Virus record (IMG/VR): IMGVR_UViG_3300017776_000063
Span: 1-36,145 of that record
DNA length: 36,145 nt
Origin: a virus
Direction: 5' to 3' (one strand)
Below are positions 7,162 through 15,240 of the stretch, in pieces. The translations under genes were made by a program, and so were the position numbers. Each line of letters opens with the position of its first letter. The stretch's first letter is position 1. The notes beneath the pieces were generated by a model that saw only the letters and a list, made by a program, of their open reading frames with translations, was not told where the DNA came from and did no database searches.

Positions 7162-7457
7162 TTGTCTAAATTTACTCCTGCTGTGTTAAACGTACCTTTT
7201 GTCTTACTTTTTTTATAATCGAAAGGAACAGATACGGCATATGGATCAGATAATTCATTGCCCACATATTTAAAGTTTTTATAAACTGTGGAAGGATTAA
7301 CGTGATCGAAATACCTAACTACCCAGCTTTCTGCTTTATCAGCATATGCTTCGCATTCTTCGTAGGTACCGTATATTAGTTCTTTGTTGCCTAATTGAGC
7401 CTTTTCTATATTCATTAGTCTTGATTGTGTCTTGGATCTTGTTGTTGCTTGATCCAC
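7155..7457 (-). CDS. Hypothetical protein, 100 aa
   Basis: This 100-residue protein starts at a GTG four bases after the stop of the 32-aa Gln-rich gene. An internal ATG at 7415 is an alternative, and neither start has a strong ribosome-binding site. Visible segments include IYGTYEECEAYADKAESWVV and a basic, Gly/Ser-rich C-terminal part (DYKKSKTKGTFNTAGVNLDK). No family is recognised. It belongs to a run of small genes downstream of uvsW. Confidence 0.6.
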   Translation of the reverse strand: MDQATTRSKTQSRLMNIEKAQLGNKELIYGTYEECEAYADKAESWVVRYFDHVNPSTVYKNFKYVGNELSDPYAVSVPFDYKKSKTKGTFNTAGVNLDKW

Positions 7458-7461
7458 TCTG

Positions 7462-7560
7462 CTATTCTTTTTGTTGTTCTTTAATTGTTTCTGATTGATC
7501 TTTTATAGACTTTTTCTGAAACTTTAGTTTATCACTTTGATGTTGTTGTTGTTGACTCAT
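7462..7560 (-). CDS. Gln-rich micro-protein, 32 aa
   Basis: A 32-residue peptide beginning MSQQQQHQSDKLKFQKKS and ending in Lys/Glu/Gln. The start is unusually well supported for so short a gene. AGGGAGTACA precedes the ATG, and the ATG overlaps the stop of the upstream membrane-protein gene as ATGA. It is highly charged, probably helical or disordered, with no family known. It could bind nucleic acid or act as a linker peptide; this is a guess. Confidence 0.5.
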   Translation of the reverse strand: MSQQQQHQSDKLKFQKKSIKDQSETIKEQQKE

Positions 7561-7739
7561 TGTACTCCCTGTACGCCTAGTTGTATTAAGAAGAATGATA
7601 ACATCATAAACCCAAGCATTACTACTTGTACTAATGATGCAATGGCAACAAAATGAAGGGCTCTTTCAGCCCACCATTTGCCATCTGTTTCTTGCCATTG
7701 TTTTATTTCTTCTGGTGTTGCTTCTCTATATTTTGTCAT
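7557..7739 (-). CDS. Small single-span membrane protein, 60 aa
   Basis: A 60-residue protein with a charged N-terminal half (YREATPEEIKQWQETDGKWW) followed by one hydrophobic helix of about 25 residues (about 30-55: FVAIASLVQVVMLGFMMLSF). This predicts an inner-membrane anchor, but the topology cannot be fixed. Its ATG overlaps the uvsW stop as ATGA, so it is made together with the helicase. Function is unknown. Confidence 0.7.
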   Translation of the reverse strand: MTKYREATPEEIKQWQETDGKWWAERALHFVAIASLVQVVMLGFMMLSFFLIQLGVQGVQ

Positions 7740-9187
7740 GTATCTATTTTTGTTATTTGAAAAGGATATTTTGCTTCTCTGTAAAATTTCTTACGTTCTG
7801 TTAAGTGACGTTTTGCATATTTACAAGTTGAAGTTATATCCCATATTTGTACGAAATCTTTATCTTCTGCTTTACGTATTCCCCTACCGATACTTTGTAT
7901 TACCCTAACAAAACTTTTACCAGGTTCAACAAGCACCAAGTTAAATATCCTAGGGATATTAATCCCGACAGCAGCCACACCATATGTAGCAATGATAACT
8001 TTTCCATCCGACGTTTTAATTTCGTCATACTCTTCCTTCCTATCTGCAAGTTTCATTTCGCCGGCAACAAAAACTGCTTCAGGTATTTGTTCTATTATTT
8101 TTTTACCTGTATCAATTCTGTTTACTAATACCAACGTATTACCAGTCAGTGAAAATTCTTTCACTTTAGATGATATCCATGATATTCTATCAGGATCTGT
8201 TACTAACCAAGTATACTCTTCTTGGTAGTTTCTAAATTCTTCGATGTTTTTTGTTTGTAAAATTTGTATATCTAGTTTTGCAAGTACATCTTTTTCTTGT
8301 AAGTCATGCGCAGTAACCTGATTAATAACTGGGCCTATGCCTGCAAGTATACCTTGAAATTCCCATGCTTGTTTAGGTACGGTACCTGTTAGTCCCCAAC
8401 GTATAGGAGCATTTTTTAAATTTATTGTTAATAGTTTTTTAAGCACATCTGCTTTTGCTTGATGCACCTCGTCTATGATAACAGCATTAACGCCTTCTAG
8501 AAATTCTGCAAGTGTAAGAGCATCATCATACTTGCCTTTTTTATCTAATACATTAAGACTCTGCCATGTGCATACAGTATGCGTTTTTCCTAGCTCTTTT
8601 CTGTCGCCGAAGTATACGCCTACATCAAGTCCTAAGTTAATATAATCTTCTTCTGTTTGTACAACAAGACTCTTGTTAGGCACAATAATAATTGTACGTC
8701 CATAGGGTTCGCACAAATGGCTTAATGTTGCAGTTGTAATTGTTTTACCTGCACCAGTTGCTACTTCTTGTAAACTTTGTGGATTATCTAAAAATTTATT
8801 TACAACATCATATTGGTAGTCTCGCAGTACAATTGGCTGTCCTTCGAGTTGATGTCCTTTAGGCCAAACCTTACCTTTATCAGCCCAGTAATTTTCTGTA
8901 ATTTTTTCAAACTTTAATTCAGTTGGTTGACGATTATCAATAACTTCTATTTCATATCCAGCGTTGTCTATGATAGGCAAAATTACATCTAAGTGTGCAA
9001 GATAACCTGATCCGCCAATACCAAAGAAACTAACAGTTCCGTCCCATCTACCTAATTTATATGCTGGCATGTGCCTTGCATAAGGTAAATCGTACTTCAA
9101 CTTATTACAAATCTTTCGACGTGTTGCAACATCAAGTCCTTCACACTTAATGTTTACTTCGTCTTTAATAATCAGTTTACAGTTCAA
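7736..9187 (-). CDS. uvsW: UvsW-like DNA/RNA helicase
   Basis: This is a superfamily 2 helicase of 483 residues, close to T4 UvsW in length. In T4, UvsW unwinds branched DNA and R-loops and controls the origin-to-recombination switch of replication. Motifs in order are VLRDYQYDVV (Q-motif-like, about 121), ATGAGKT (motif I, about 143-149), IIDEVHQA (motif II, 238-245), GLTGTVP (motif III), and QSIGRGIRKAED (motif VI, about 436). A substrate-contact domain precedes motif I, as in UvsW. The start is a TTG with an ideal AGGAGG six bases upstream, and it overlaps the upstream gene by 11 bases. The next Met, near residue 40, would remove part of the N-terminal domain. Confidence 0.9.
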   Translation of the reverse strand: MNCKLIIKDEVNIKCEGLDVATRRKICNKLKYDLPYARHMPAYKLGRWDGTVSFFGIGGSGYLAHLDVILPIIDNAGYEIEVIDNRQPTELKFEKITENYWADKGKVWPKGHQLEGQPIVLRDYQYDVVNKFLDNPQSLQEVATGAGKTITTATLSHLCEPYGRTIIIVPNKSLVVQTEEDYINLGLDVGVYFGDRKELGKTHTVCTWQSLNVLDKKGKYDDALTLAEFLEGVNAVIIDEVHQAKADVLKKLLTINLKNAPIRWGLTGTVPKQAWEFQGILAGIGPVINQVTAHDLQEKDVLAKLDIQILQTKNIEEFRNYQEEYTWLVTDPDRISWISSKVKEFSLTGNTLVLVNRIDTGKKIIEQIPEAVFVAGEMKLADRKEEYDEIKTSDGKVIIATYGVAAVGINIPRIFNLVLVEPGKSFVRVIQSIGRGIRKAEDKDFVQIWDITSTCKYAKRHLTERKKFYREAKYPFQITKIDT

Positions 9188-10367
9188 TCAATTCCTCCTG
9201 GACTGTTGGTGCTATATCACCAACGTATACAACACATGGATGATTCTTTAGCAAATGTCTTATCATAGTTTGCCCTCCGGCAAATAAATTATTACTAGCT
9301 AATATTGTAACATCTTTTTCTTCTTTGAACAACCACTTTGCAGGTTTTTGATTAAAAATTAAAAACTTAGCACCTTCAATTTTTCCTCCAAAACCATTAT
9401 CTCTAACCCATGTATTCAAATGATCACCATCTGCATGTTTATTGGCTCTGAAGCATACTCTAAAATCACTCCTATCAAACCCGCCATTATCAATGGTATC
9501 GCATAATGTATATAACCAATTGTTTACATCACTTGTCCGATCTAGTATAACTGCAACCCTGCCATCAACTGTGTAACTTAATTTTAGGAAGTCTGCAACA
9601 TCTTTAATCCAAAACTGATTAGTTTGTGAACTTGCAATCTTTTTAGTCCATTGATTATACTTTTTACTTTTACCAGTAAAAATATGACCCATACTTTTTG
9701 CTAAAACTAGATCAGCATCAACATTATTTGTTTTGTTTTTTCTGAAATATACTTCAGCACTAGGACTAGCATTGTTGAGCTCAACAGTACCTTCTTTAAC
9801 TTTACTAGTTTTACTATACTCTTTTTCGTCCCAGTAAATTTCTTCAACTCTTTCAATAACATCTTCAAATTCGTGGTCAAACTCGAAGTCGTTAACTTTT
9901 AAGAACTCTTTGAGTAATACAAGATTGTAGTCATATAATGAAAGCGTTCTAACCTTTCTTTCTGGATCCCAACGATTTTCACTGTCTCTATTATATCGTA
10001 TTTCTTTAATAAAATCGTCAAAGTCTGTTTTAAAATGGAAAGGGAATCTTAGTACAATCCTTTGTGTTTTGTCAACCTCTTCAACCCAAACTTTCTTACT
10101 AATATCAATAACACGAAACTCTCTTTTCCATTGAGGCATTTCCATATGATTACCGTAATCAATTTCATCTGAAACTGCTTTACGATATTTAAACAATATT
10201 TTTAGCACATATTGGGCTTGTTTTTCTGTAAAATGCTTACCTTGTGTAATAGAGTCATAAAAACTGTGTGCGGCAGAACGGTCTTGGTATTGCATGGAGT
10301 AAAATTTCCTCTCAAGCGTGTCCAAGAAATCTATGAATAGATCTTCTGTAAATGTATGGTGTCTCAT
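9177..10367 (-). CDS. Uncharacterised protein next to uvsW, faint HARP-like segment
   Basis: A 396-residue protein I cannot assign. The middle part FHFKTDFDDFIKEIRYNRD followed by RWDPERKVRTLSLYDYN recalls the HARP-type strand pattern that precedes some SNF2-like helicase domains. No Walker A or B motif is present. The C-terminal half looks like an alpha/beta fold (GRVAVILDRTSDVNNWL, AKFLIFNQKPAKWLF, NHPCVVYVGDIAP). It is the first gene of a sigma-70-driven unit and is directly coupled to uvsW, so a DNA-processing role with UvsW is a reasonable inference. No Shine-Dalgarno sequence precedes its ATG; the -10 box is 6 bases upstream. Confidence 0.75.
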   Translation of the reverse strand: MRHHTFTEDLFIDFLDTLERKFYSMQYQDRSAAHSFYDSITQGKHFTEKQAQYVLKILFKYRKAVSDEIDYGNHMEMPQWKREFRVIDISKKVWVEEVDKTQRIVLRFPFHFKTDFDDFIKEIRYNRDSENRWDPERKVRTLSLYDYNLVLLKEFLKVNDFEFDHEFEDVIERVEEIYWDEKEYSKTSKVKEGTVELNNASPSAEVYFRKNKTNNVDADLVLAKSMGHIFTGKSKKYNQWTKKIASSQTNQFWIKDVADFLKLSYTVDGRVAVILDRTSDVNNWLYTLCDTIDNGGFDRSDFRVCFRANKHADGDHLNTWVRDNGFGGKIEGAKFLIFNQKPAKWLFKEEKDVTILASNNLFAGGQTMIRHLLKNHPCVVYVGDIAPTVQEELIEL

Positions 10368-10373
10368 ACTATT

Positions 10374-10402
10374 ATTATATAATAGAATGCCGCAAAGATC
10401 AA
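10374..10402 (-). promoter_or_regulatory. Sigma-70 promoter with leaderless geometry, ahead of the uvsW unit
   Basis: Minus-strand TTGATC (10397-10402), a spacer of exactly 17 bases and TATAAT (10374-10379) form a strong host-type promoter. The -10 is followed by AATAGT and then the ATG at 10367, so transcription should start at the first base of the start codon. It would drive the 396-aa gene, uvsW and the small genes beyond. Confidence 0.75.
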
Positions 10403-11250
10403 GAGTTAATTTGCGTTTTTAGGTAATTTTCTAATCTTTTTAGAGGCAGTCCTTGTTCTATTTCTTCTACCGTAAATTCAGTCCATGCATAATCATTTAG
10501 CCACTGTTCTCTGTCATGCAAAATAGGATCTTCAATAGTAGATAGACTAGACATACTAACATTGTATGCTAAACTTGAAGGTCCTGTGTACGCTGGTACA
10601 CCATTTATGACGCTGTGAATACCTGGATTGCTTGACCAACTTATAGTTGCCCATACATCTTCGAATGACATGTCGAAATCGTCATACGTACCAGACACAT
10701 GCACAGGGTGCTGTCTAGTAACGTTGGGTAAGTATGCTTCAATTAAGTCTAACTGGCATCTAGGATGCGGTCTAAACATAATCACTCTATCTGAATACTT
10801 TCTAATTTCAGTTACAGTGTCTGTTACCCACGAACTCATTGGCGGCATGCCTTTCCATTGCAAACTTTTATCATGTTGTCCACATAACAAAATGTGTCTA
10901 CCTTCTTTACGCCACGGTTTTAAAAATAACCCAAGAGCATTGCGACGAGTATTATCATTATTATCACTCCCAAAATAAGCGTCCCGATTAATTCCATTCA
11001 CTCCTACCTTCCATGTGGTTCCTCTTTTGATTCCACCGACCTCAAGTACGATGGTGGGTTTGGATTGATTCCATATACCTTGATTAGGCGCCATTCTACC
11101 ATTAAACAGTACACTCCAAATAACATTAACGTCACTGTCAGTATCGGAATCAGTAACAGTGTGCCCGCAAGATACAATGCTACGTTCAAAAGCAGCAAAA
11201 ATAGGTTTAGAATTAAGTGCGCCATATTGCTTCCACAGTTTGAATTTCAT
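10399..11250 (-). CDS. Glycosyltransferase-like paralog 5
   Basis: One of five related proteins in this cluster. Its 283 residues include NALGLFLKPWRKEGRHILLC, a YSDRVIMFRPHPRC segment and the C-terminal SSNPGIHSVINGVPAY. These correspond in order to KPW, TDRPIxxR and NSNAAxExxxxGxP blocks in the siblings. The last block resembles donor-binding parts of GT-B enzymes and capsule KpsC/KpsS-type proteins, where a Ser- or Asn-rich loop precedes GxP. It is closest to the sibling at 13223-14137, with which it shares the TxTxxEI helix before the Arg block. The ATG overlaps the upstream stop as TAATG. Donor and acceptor are unknown. Confidence 0.6.
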   Translation of the reverse strand: MKFKLWKQYGALNSKPIFAAFERSIVSCGHTVTDSDTDSDVNVIWSVLFNGRMAPNQGIWNQSKPTIVLEVGGIKRGTTWKVGVNGINRDAYFGSDNNDNTRRNALGLFLKPWRKEGRHILLCGQHDKSLQWKGMPPMSSWVTDTVTEIRKYSDRVIMFRPHPRCQLDLIEAYLPNVTRQHPVHVSGTYDDFDMSFEDVWATISWSSNPGIHSVINGVPAYTGPSSLAYNVSMSSLSTIEDPILHDREQWLNDYAWTEFTVEEIEQGLPLKRLENYLKTQINS

Positions 11251-12062
11251 TATTGGTTCCAGTATGGTTCCGTTCTTGGTACAAGTAGGTCTGTACGTTT
11301 GCTTTTTCCAAGGGCTTTACGTCCTCCTTTAAGATGATCAAGGTATGCTCCCCACATTGAGTTAATTAATGGATGTCCTTCACCAGTAACAAGTCCTGCT
11401 GCCCAATCCCATTCGTACATTTTAATTCTTTGACGGACAACATCAAACACAAAACTATCATGCCATTCTGGCATTTGAAAAATACCGTCATTTTCTGCTT
11501 CATCATATACACGTTGAAACTCTTTCATAAATCTCTTGGTTTGTTTGTTACCTAGTGTAAGTGAATATAACCCACATTCACTAAATTTGCCTTTTCTACC
11601 AAGAAAACACACATCAAAGTTAGGTGGTGTTAATTCATTTAGTCTTTCGTATGTGATTGGACTATGACAAAACGTATCTGCATCCATCCACATCAATCTT
11701 TGTGTGTCACATACTGTTGCACAATGAAAAATACTGTAAACTTTATGTGCAAAGCGAATTGCGTCCCATTTAAATCCTTTTCCTGAGTCTCTTCTTTTAC
11801 TTCTTATAGGATCTCCGCTTACATCACCGTTTGCTTTAGGTACATCTTTCCATGTATTCTTAAATGCTACAAGATTTGGTACTGACGAGTGTAAATCGTA
11901 CAATATAATTCTATTATGGTCCTTAATTCGCGGATTACAGTCTTCTGCGTATACATGTAGCTTCACTTCTTCTGGCCAATTATCGATAAAACTGTCGATC
12001 ATGCGTTGTCCGTACTGTTGTAAGCCTTTTGCGTGGAATGTTGTTACTACACTAATTGTCAT
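11250..12062 (-). CDS. Glycosyltransferase-like protein with DxD motif
   Basis: A 270-residue paralog of the protein at 5317-6069. Shared blocks in order are ISVVTTFHAKGLQQYGQRM, WDAIRFAHKVYSIFHCA, RLMWMDADTFCHS (DxD-type site) and FLGRKGKFSECGLYSL. The fold is probably GT-A like. I start it at the ATG at 12062, which overlaps the preceding stop as ATGA and has GGAG ten bases upstream. An in-frame TTG at 12095 is rejected. The C-terminus is basic and Trp/Tyr-rich (WGAYLDHLKGGRKALGKS). It lies between two of the five repeated glycosyltransferase-like genes, suggesting joint work on one glycan. Confidence 0.7.
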   Translation of the reverse strand: MTISVVTTFHAKGLQQYGQRMIDSFIDNWPEEVKLHVYAEDCNPRIKDHNRIILYDLHSSVPNLVAFKNTWKDVPKANGDVSGDPIRSKRRDSGKGFKWDAIRFAHKVYSIFHCATVCDTQRLMWMDADTFCHSPITYERLNELTPPNFDVCFLGRKGKFSECGLYSLTLGNKQTKRFMKEFQRVYDEAENDGIFQMPEWHDSFVFDVVRQRIKMYEWDWAAGLVTGEGHPLINSMWGAYLDHLKGGRKALGKSKRTDLLVPRTEPYWNQ

Positions 12063-12478
12063 TGGAAAAAATCTCCGTTTTTCTTGCAAGTCCAAACGTG
12101 AAAAGTGCCAGCCTGTGCAACTGCATTGTACTTATGTCTATAAAGATTAGCACTTTGTACTCTATCTATCACTTTCTCGTCTTGAATGAAAACATCTGGA
12201 CTTGGATTACTTAAAATTGAACCCATATGGTCCAACACTTTTAATAAATCTCTATCTATAAAGATTGTTGTTATAGTTGGAACAAAACAATCCTTTAATT
12301 TTGACTTATATACAACATTTGCACGTCTTACTCTTGGTGCACCTTTGTCATATACAAAAACAGTGCCAAATAAATCAAATAATTCATCAAATACCCCAAG
12401 TCCTTGCCCTATAACTAAGCAATCAACAAAAGGTGTCTTAACTGCACTCTTTAAAATTCTTTTTGTTGTCTTTGACAC
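12059..12478 (-). CDS. Hypothetical protein, 139 aa
   Basis: A 139-residue alpha/beta protein starting at a GTG preceded by AAGGAAGATAGT. The N-terminal part DCLVIGQGLGVFDELFDLFG looks like the first strand-loop-helix of a Rossmann-like fold. It is followed by a strand with FVYDKGAPR and IFIDRDLLKVLDHM. The Gly-rich loop is not a clean SAM or NAD motif, so no enzyme class is proposed. It may be a shortened methyltransferase-like or sugar-binding protein. Both ends are coupled to neighbours in the glycan operon. Confidence 0.6.
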   Translation of the reverse strand: MSKTTKRILKSAVKTPFVDCLVIGQGLGVFDELFDLFGTVFVYDKGAPRVRRANVVYKSKLKDCFVPTITTIFIDRDLLKVLDHMGSILSNPSPDVFIQDEKVIDRVQSANLYRHKYNAVAQAGTFHVWTCKKNGDFFQ

Positions 12479-12479
12479 A

Positions 12480-13226
12480 CTATCTTCCTTGTTGTAAAGG
12501 TATTACCTTGCCACTTTTACCACTAAATTTCTCATACGGACCGTCGCCTAAATATCTACCCATATGATTTTTAGCAGGAGCCATAAATCCTGTCTTCGGA
12601 GCCATAATCATGACTCTTTTTGACTTCATGTACACTTGGTCGTAGTTTCTTTCTAAGAAAAAGTTAACTGCTGTGTCTACATCGTTATTAATCTCAAAAC
12701 ATACCCAAGGATTTTGCTCTTCGATGACTTTTTCCATGCCTAAAATTGCAGGAAGTTCATAACCTTGTACATCAATTTTAATTAATGAAATATTTTTAAG
12801 ATTTTCGTCATCTAATCTCTTTACTTGCACCGTATAAAAGTCAGGTGACTCCCACATTGCAATTTTACTGTCTCCGCAGTTCTTAATACCGTCATGAAAC
12901 TGTACAACGACTTCTTTATCACCAAGTGCTGAATCTCTAACTTCAACATTTGCAGCATCACCTAAATTCTTTATTAAACATTCATGAACTCTTGTACTAG
13001 GTTCATAAGATACAATTTTCTGAAAATGTTTTTTCATATCCATTGACCAAACACCTACATTTGCTCCTACATCTACAAATGTTTGCTTCAAAGGTATAGT
13101 ATCAATGATCCTTTGCCTAATTTTTCTTTCATAGTTGGGGTTAGACATGTCGGTATCTTCTTGAATATGTCTTGTCATTTTAACTTCGTTGTCTGGCATG
13201 TACCAGCCGTTGTCTAACTGTATCAT
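12480..13226 (-). CDS. FkbM family methyltransferase
   Basis: A 248-residue FkbM-type SAM methyltransferase. Motifs in order are TFVDVGANVGVWSMDMKKHF (motif I), IVSYEPSTRVHECLIKNL (acidic ribose contact), a VKRLDDENL segment, and ISLIKIDVQGYELPAILGME, the family hallmark. Its product would be an O-methylated sugar in the usual context of this family. AGGAGATACTT precedes the ATG, which overlaps the previous stop as ATGA. It is a second copy of this family in the window (the other is 2619-3284) but is clearly diverged, so not a recent duplication. Confidence 0.88.
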   Translation of the reverse strand: MIQLDNGWYMPDNEVKMTRHIQEDTDMSNPNYERKIRQRIIDTIPLKQTFVDVGANVGVWSMDMKKHFQKIVSYEPSTRVHECLIKNLGDAANVEVRDSALGDKEVVVQFHDGIKNCGDSKIAMWESPDFYTVQVKRLDDENLKNISLIKIDVQGYELPAILGMEKVIEEQNPWVCFEINNDVDTAVNFFLERNYDQVYMKSKRVMIMAPKTGFMAPAKNHMGRYLGDGPYEKFSGKSGKVIPLQQGR

Positions 13227-14137
13227 AAGTATCTCCTAAAGTGTCGCCATGCCTCACCTGAGGCTAATTCTTCAAAGTTCCAATGACACATTGCTAACTT
13301 TTGCACCCAATCTTCTCTATCAAAAAGTTTAGGATCGTTTATTCTTTTTATTTTTGTATTAGATACTTCGTGACTTTGACTGTGTTCAGGTTGTGGGTCT
13401 GTTAAGAACACAGGCACGCCTTCGATAGCACTAACTACACTCGGACTACTATTATATAGCACAGTTGCCCAAGCACCTTGTAAATCTTGTAATATACTGG
13501 GGTTACTGCTTAAAAACACGTCTTTGTGTTGTGGGAAGTATCTAGTTTTTTTATCTCCTGGATGACCTCTAACAATTATTGGTCTATCCGTAATCTCTCT
13601 TAGTGTTGCAATAGTATCGTTTGCCCATTGTACGCTGTTATACCCACGCATACTCCACCCACCGTTACGTTGCAAACAAACTAGAATATGATTACCACTT
13701 GTTCTCCATGGTTTCATTTGTATACCTAGTTTGCTACTAATTTTTGTCCATCTGTTAGGATCAACATCTGTATCAAAGTAAAATCCTGTTGTAGGGAACA
13801 CGCCGTTGAAACTGTATCTTAAATAACGATTTACATTTCCGCTATCGTATGCTAAGAATAAGTTACTGTCTACAATTAATGCTTTTTTACCGTTATTAAC
13901 TTGTTGTTCAACTGCATTTCTTCTTAAAACTAAATGAGGTGCAGTTTTTCCATGCTCGTGTACAAAGCCTTGTATAAGTGCAACATCAGCATTTGGTACA
14001 ACTTGCATTGCTGTTTGTGCAACAGCAGTGTCGCCAGAATTTCGTACCCCAGTTAAAAAATTATCTAGGATCATAGGTTTCTCTAGATTATTATTATGTG
14101 GCGGAATACCCCCGTAATATGCTACTGCTACTGTCAT
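13223..14137 (-). CDS. Glycosyltransferase-like paralog 4
   Basis: A member of the five-gene family, 304 residues. Its blocks are GIQMKPWRTSGNHILVCLQR, ATLREITDRPIIVRGHPGDK and WATVLYNSSPSVVSAIEGVP. The VRGHPG segment resembles the HPG-type donor loop of some GT-B enzymes. The N-terminal part is the least similar to the siblings and begins MTVAVAYYGGIPPHNNN. It overlaps both neighbours as ATGA. As with the siblings, the reaction is unknown; a sugar transfer to a surface glycan is the working inference. Confidence 0.6.
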   Translation of the reverse strand: MTVAVAYYGGIPPHNNNLEKPMILDNFLTGVRNSGDTAVAQTAMQVVPNADVALIQGFVHEHGKTAPHLVLRRNAVEQQVNNGKKALIVDSNLFLAYDSGNVNRYLRYSFNGVFPTTGFYFDTDVDPNRWTKISSKLGIQMKPWRTSGNHILVCLQRNGGWSMRGYNSVQWANDTIATLREITDRPIIVRGHPGDKKTRYFPQHKDVFLSSNPSILQDLQGAWATVLYNSSPSVVSAIEGVPVFLTDPQPEHSQSHEVSNTKIKRINDPKLFDREDWVQKLAMCHWNFEELASGEAWRHFRRYL

Positions 14138-15240
14138 GGTAGTCTCTTTACGTTCTTAACTGCTACGCCATTCATAAGCTCTTCTTTTGTATATTGAGAA
14201 TATGAAAGCATACACAACCAAGAACCTAAGTTGCCTCGGAACAAATCGTTAATATCAGAAAGTTTATTACGTGTAACTGGATTAGTAATATGTGTATCTA
14301 GTGTAATTGCAGGAACTCCAGCCCAAATTGCTTCTGTTGCTGCATTACTATTGATGTTTACTACACAGTAATAATCGTCATTTAAGAGCTCTTTATGTAA
14401 GTTACTTCTCTGCTTTTTAGGTGCCTTAGATCTAAATCTAATGCGCTTGTCAGTATACTTGCGTAACTCTTTTGCTACATCATACTTCCAAGTTTTTAAA
14501 TCTACATGCATAATACTTGCTGCAAAAGGCCCAGGTTCAATTACGTAAATAATTTCGCCACCTTTCCTCCAAGGTTTAGGAAACTTTTTAAAATTGCCTA
14601 ATCTATCCGAAGGTGCATCAAATGACTTGCCATAGTGTAAATGACTACGAACAACTCTATGCCATACTTTGTTTGTTTCTAAAAAGTTAGTATATCCACT
14701 GTCAATAAACCAAAAAGGATAGTTGTTATCAATTTTTCCAACAAGTAAATCTTCGTTACCTACAGTGTTTCTAATTAAACAATCTTCTTGTAAACTTGTA
14801 AAATCTCTTCTACGAATGTAAGTATTATCTTTACCGTCGCCTACCCATTGCCCTGTACCTTTTACAAAGTTTTTATAGCGAGACTTTTTGTATGATTCAA
14901 ATATATTTTCTATACCAAATGCATCAATGAAATATTCTATATTATTATGGATAGCATCAAAGTAAGCATTACGTATGTGACCTTTATTGGTATTAATTAC
15001 ATCCACCCATTCATCTAAATCTCTACGCACAGCCTTGAACAATTTGTCTTTAAACTTTTTCTTTTCTTCTGGTTCAAGTTTTCGAGTAGGGTCTTTCCAC
15101 TTAGACTTTTTACTAATATGGTCTTGAATGTATGTTGCTGTATACCTATCTTGAATATTAAACTTATAAAGTTCTTCGGGAACAGGTACTAGCGATAACA
15201 AATAGTTTGCAATCTCTTTGTCATTCATTAACAGTTTCAT
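14134..15240 (-). CDS. Glycosyltransferase-like paralog 3, with N-terminal extension
   Basis: The longest of the five paralogs (368 residues). It carries an extra N-terminal region of roughly 120 residues that is charged and helical (RKLEPEEKKKFKDKLFKAV) and not seen in the others. It then shows PFWFIDSGYTNFLE, KVWHRVVRSHLHYGKS, KKFPKPWRKGGEIIYVIEPG, YTDKRIRFRSKAPKKQR and CVVNINSNAATEAIWAGVPA, matching the family order. The extension may be a membrane or partner-binding part, but no transmembrane segment is visible. Start and stop overlap neighbours (TAATG, ATGA). Confidence 0.6.
   Translation of the reverse strand: MKLLMNDKEIANYLLSLVPVPEELYKFNIQDRYTATYIQDHISKKSKWKDPTRKLEPEEKKKFKDKLFKAVRRDLDEWVDVINTNKGHIRNAYFDAIHNNIEYFIDAFGIENIFESYKKSRYKNFVKGTGQWVGDGKDNTYIRRRDFTSLQEDCLIRNTVGNEDLLVGKIDNNYPFWFIDSGYTNFLETNKVWHRVVRSHLHYGKSFDAPSDRLGNFKKFPKPWRKGGEIIYVIEPGPFAASIMHVDLKTWKYDVAKELRKYTDKRIRFRSKAPKKQRSNLHKELLNDDYYCVVNINSNAATEAIWAGVPAITLDTHITNPVTRNKLSDINDLFRGNLGSWLCMLSYSQYTKEELMNGVAVKNVKRLP

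Noticed and set aside
11004-11225. Hydrophobic 73-aa open frame on the minus strand
   Set aside because: It lies wholly inside the glycosyltransferase-like gene at 10399-11250 in another frame, has no ribosome-binding site and is not coupled to anything. The hydrophobicity is a frame artefact.
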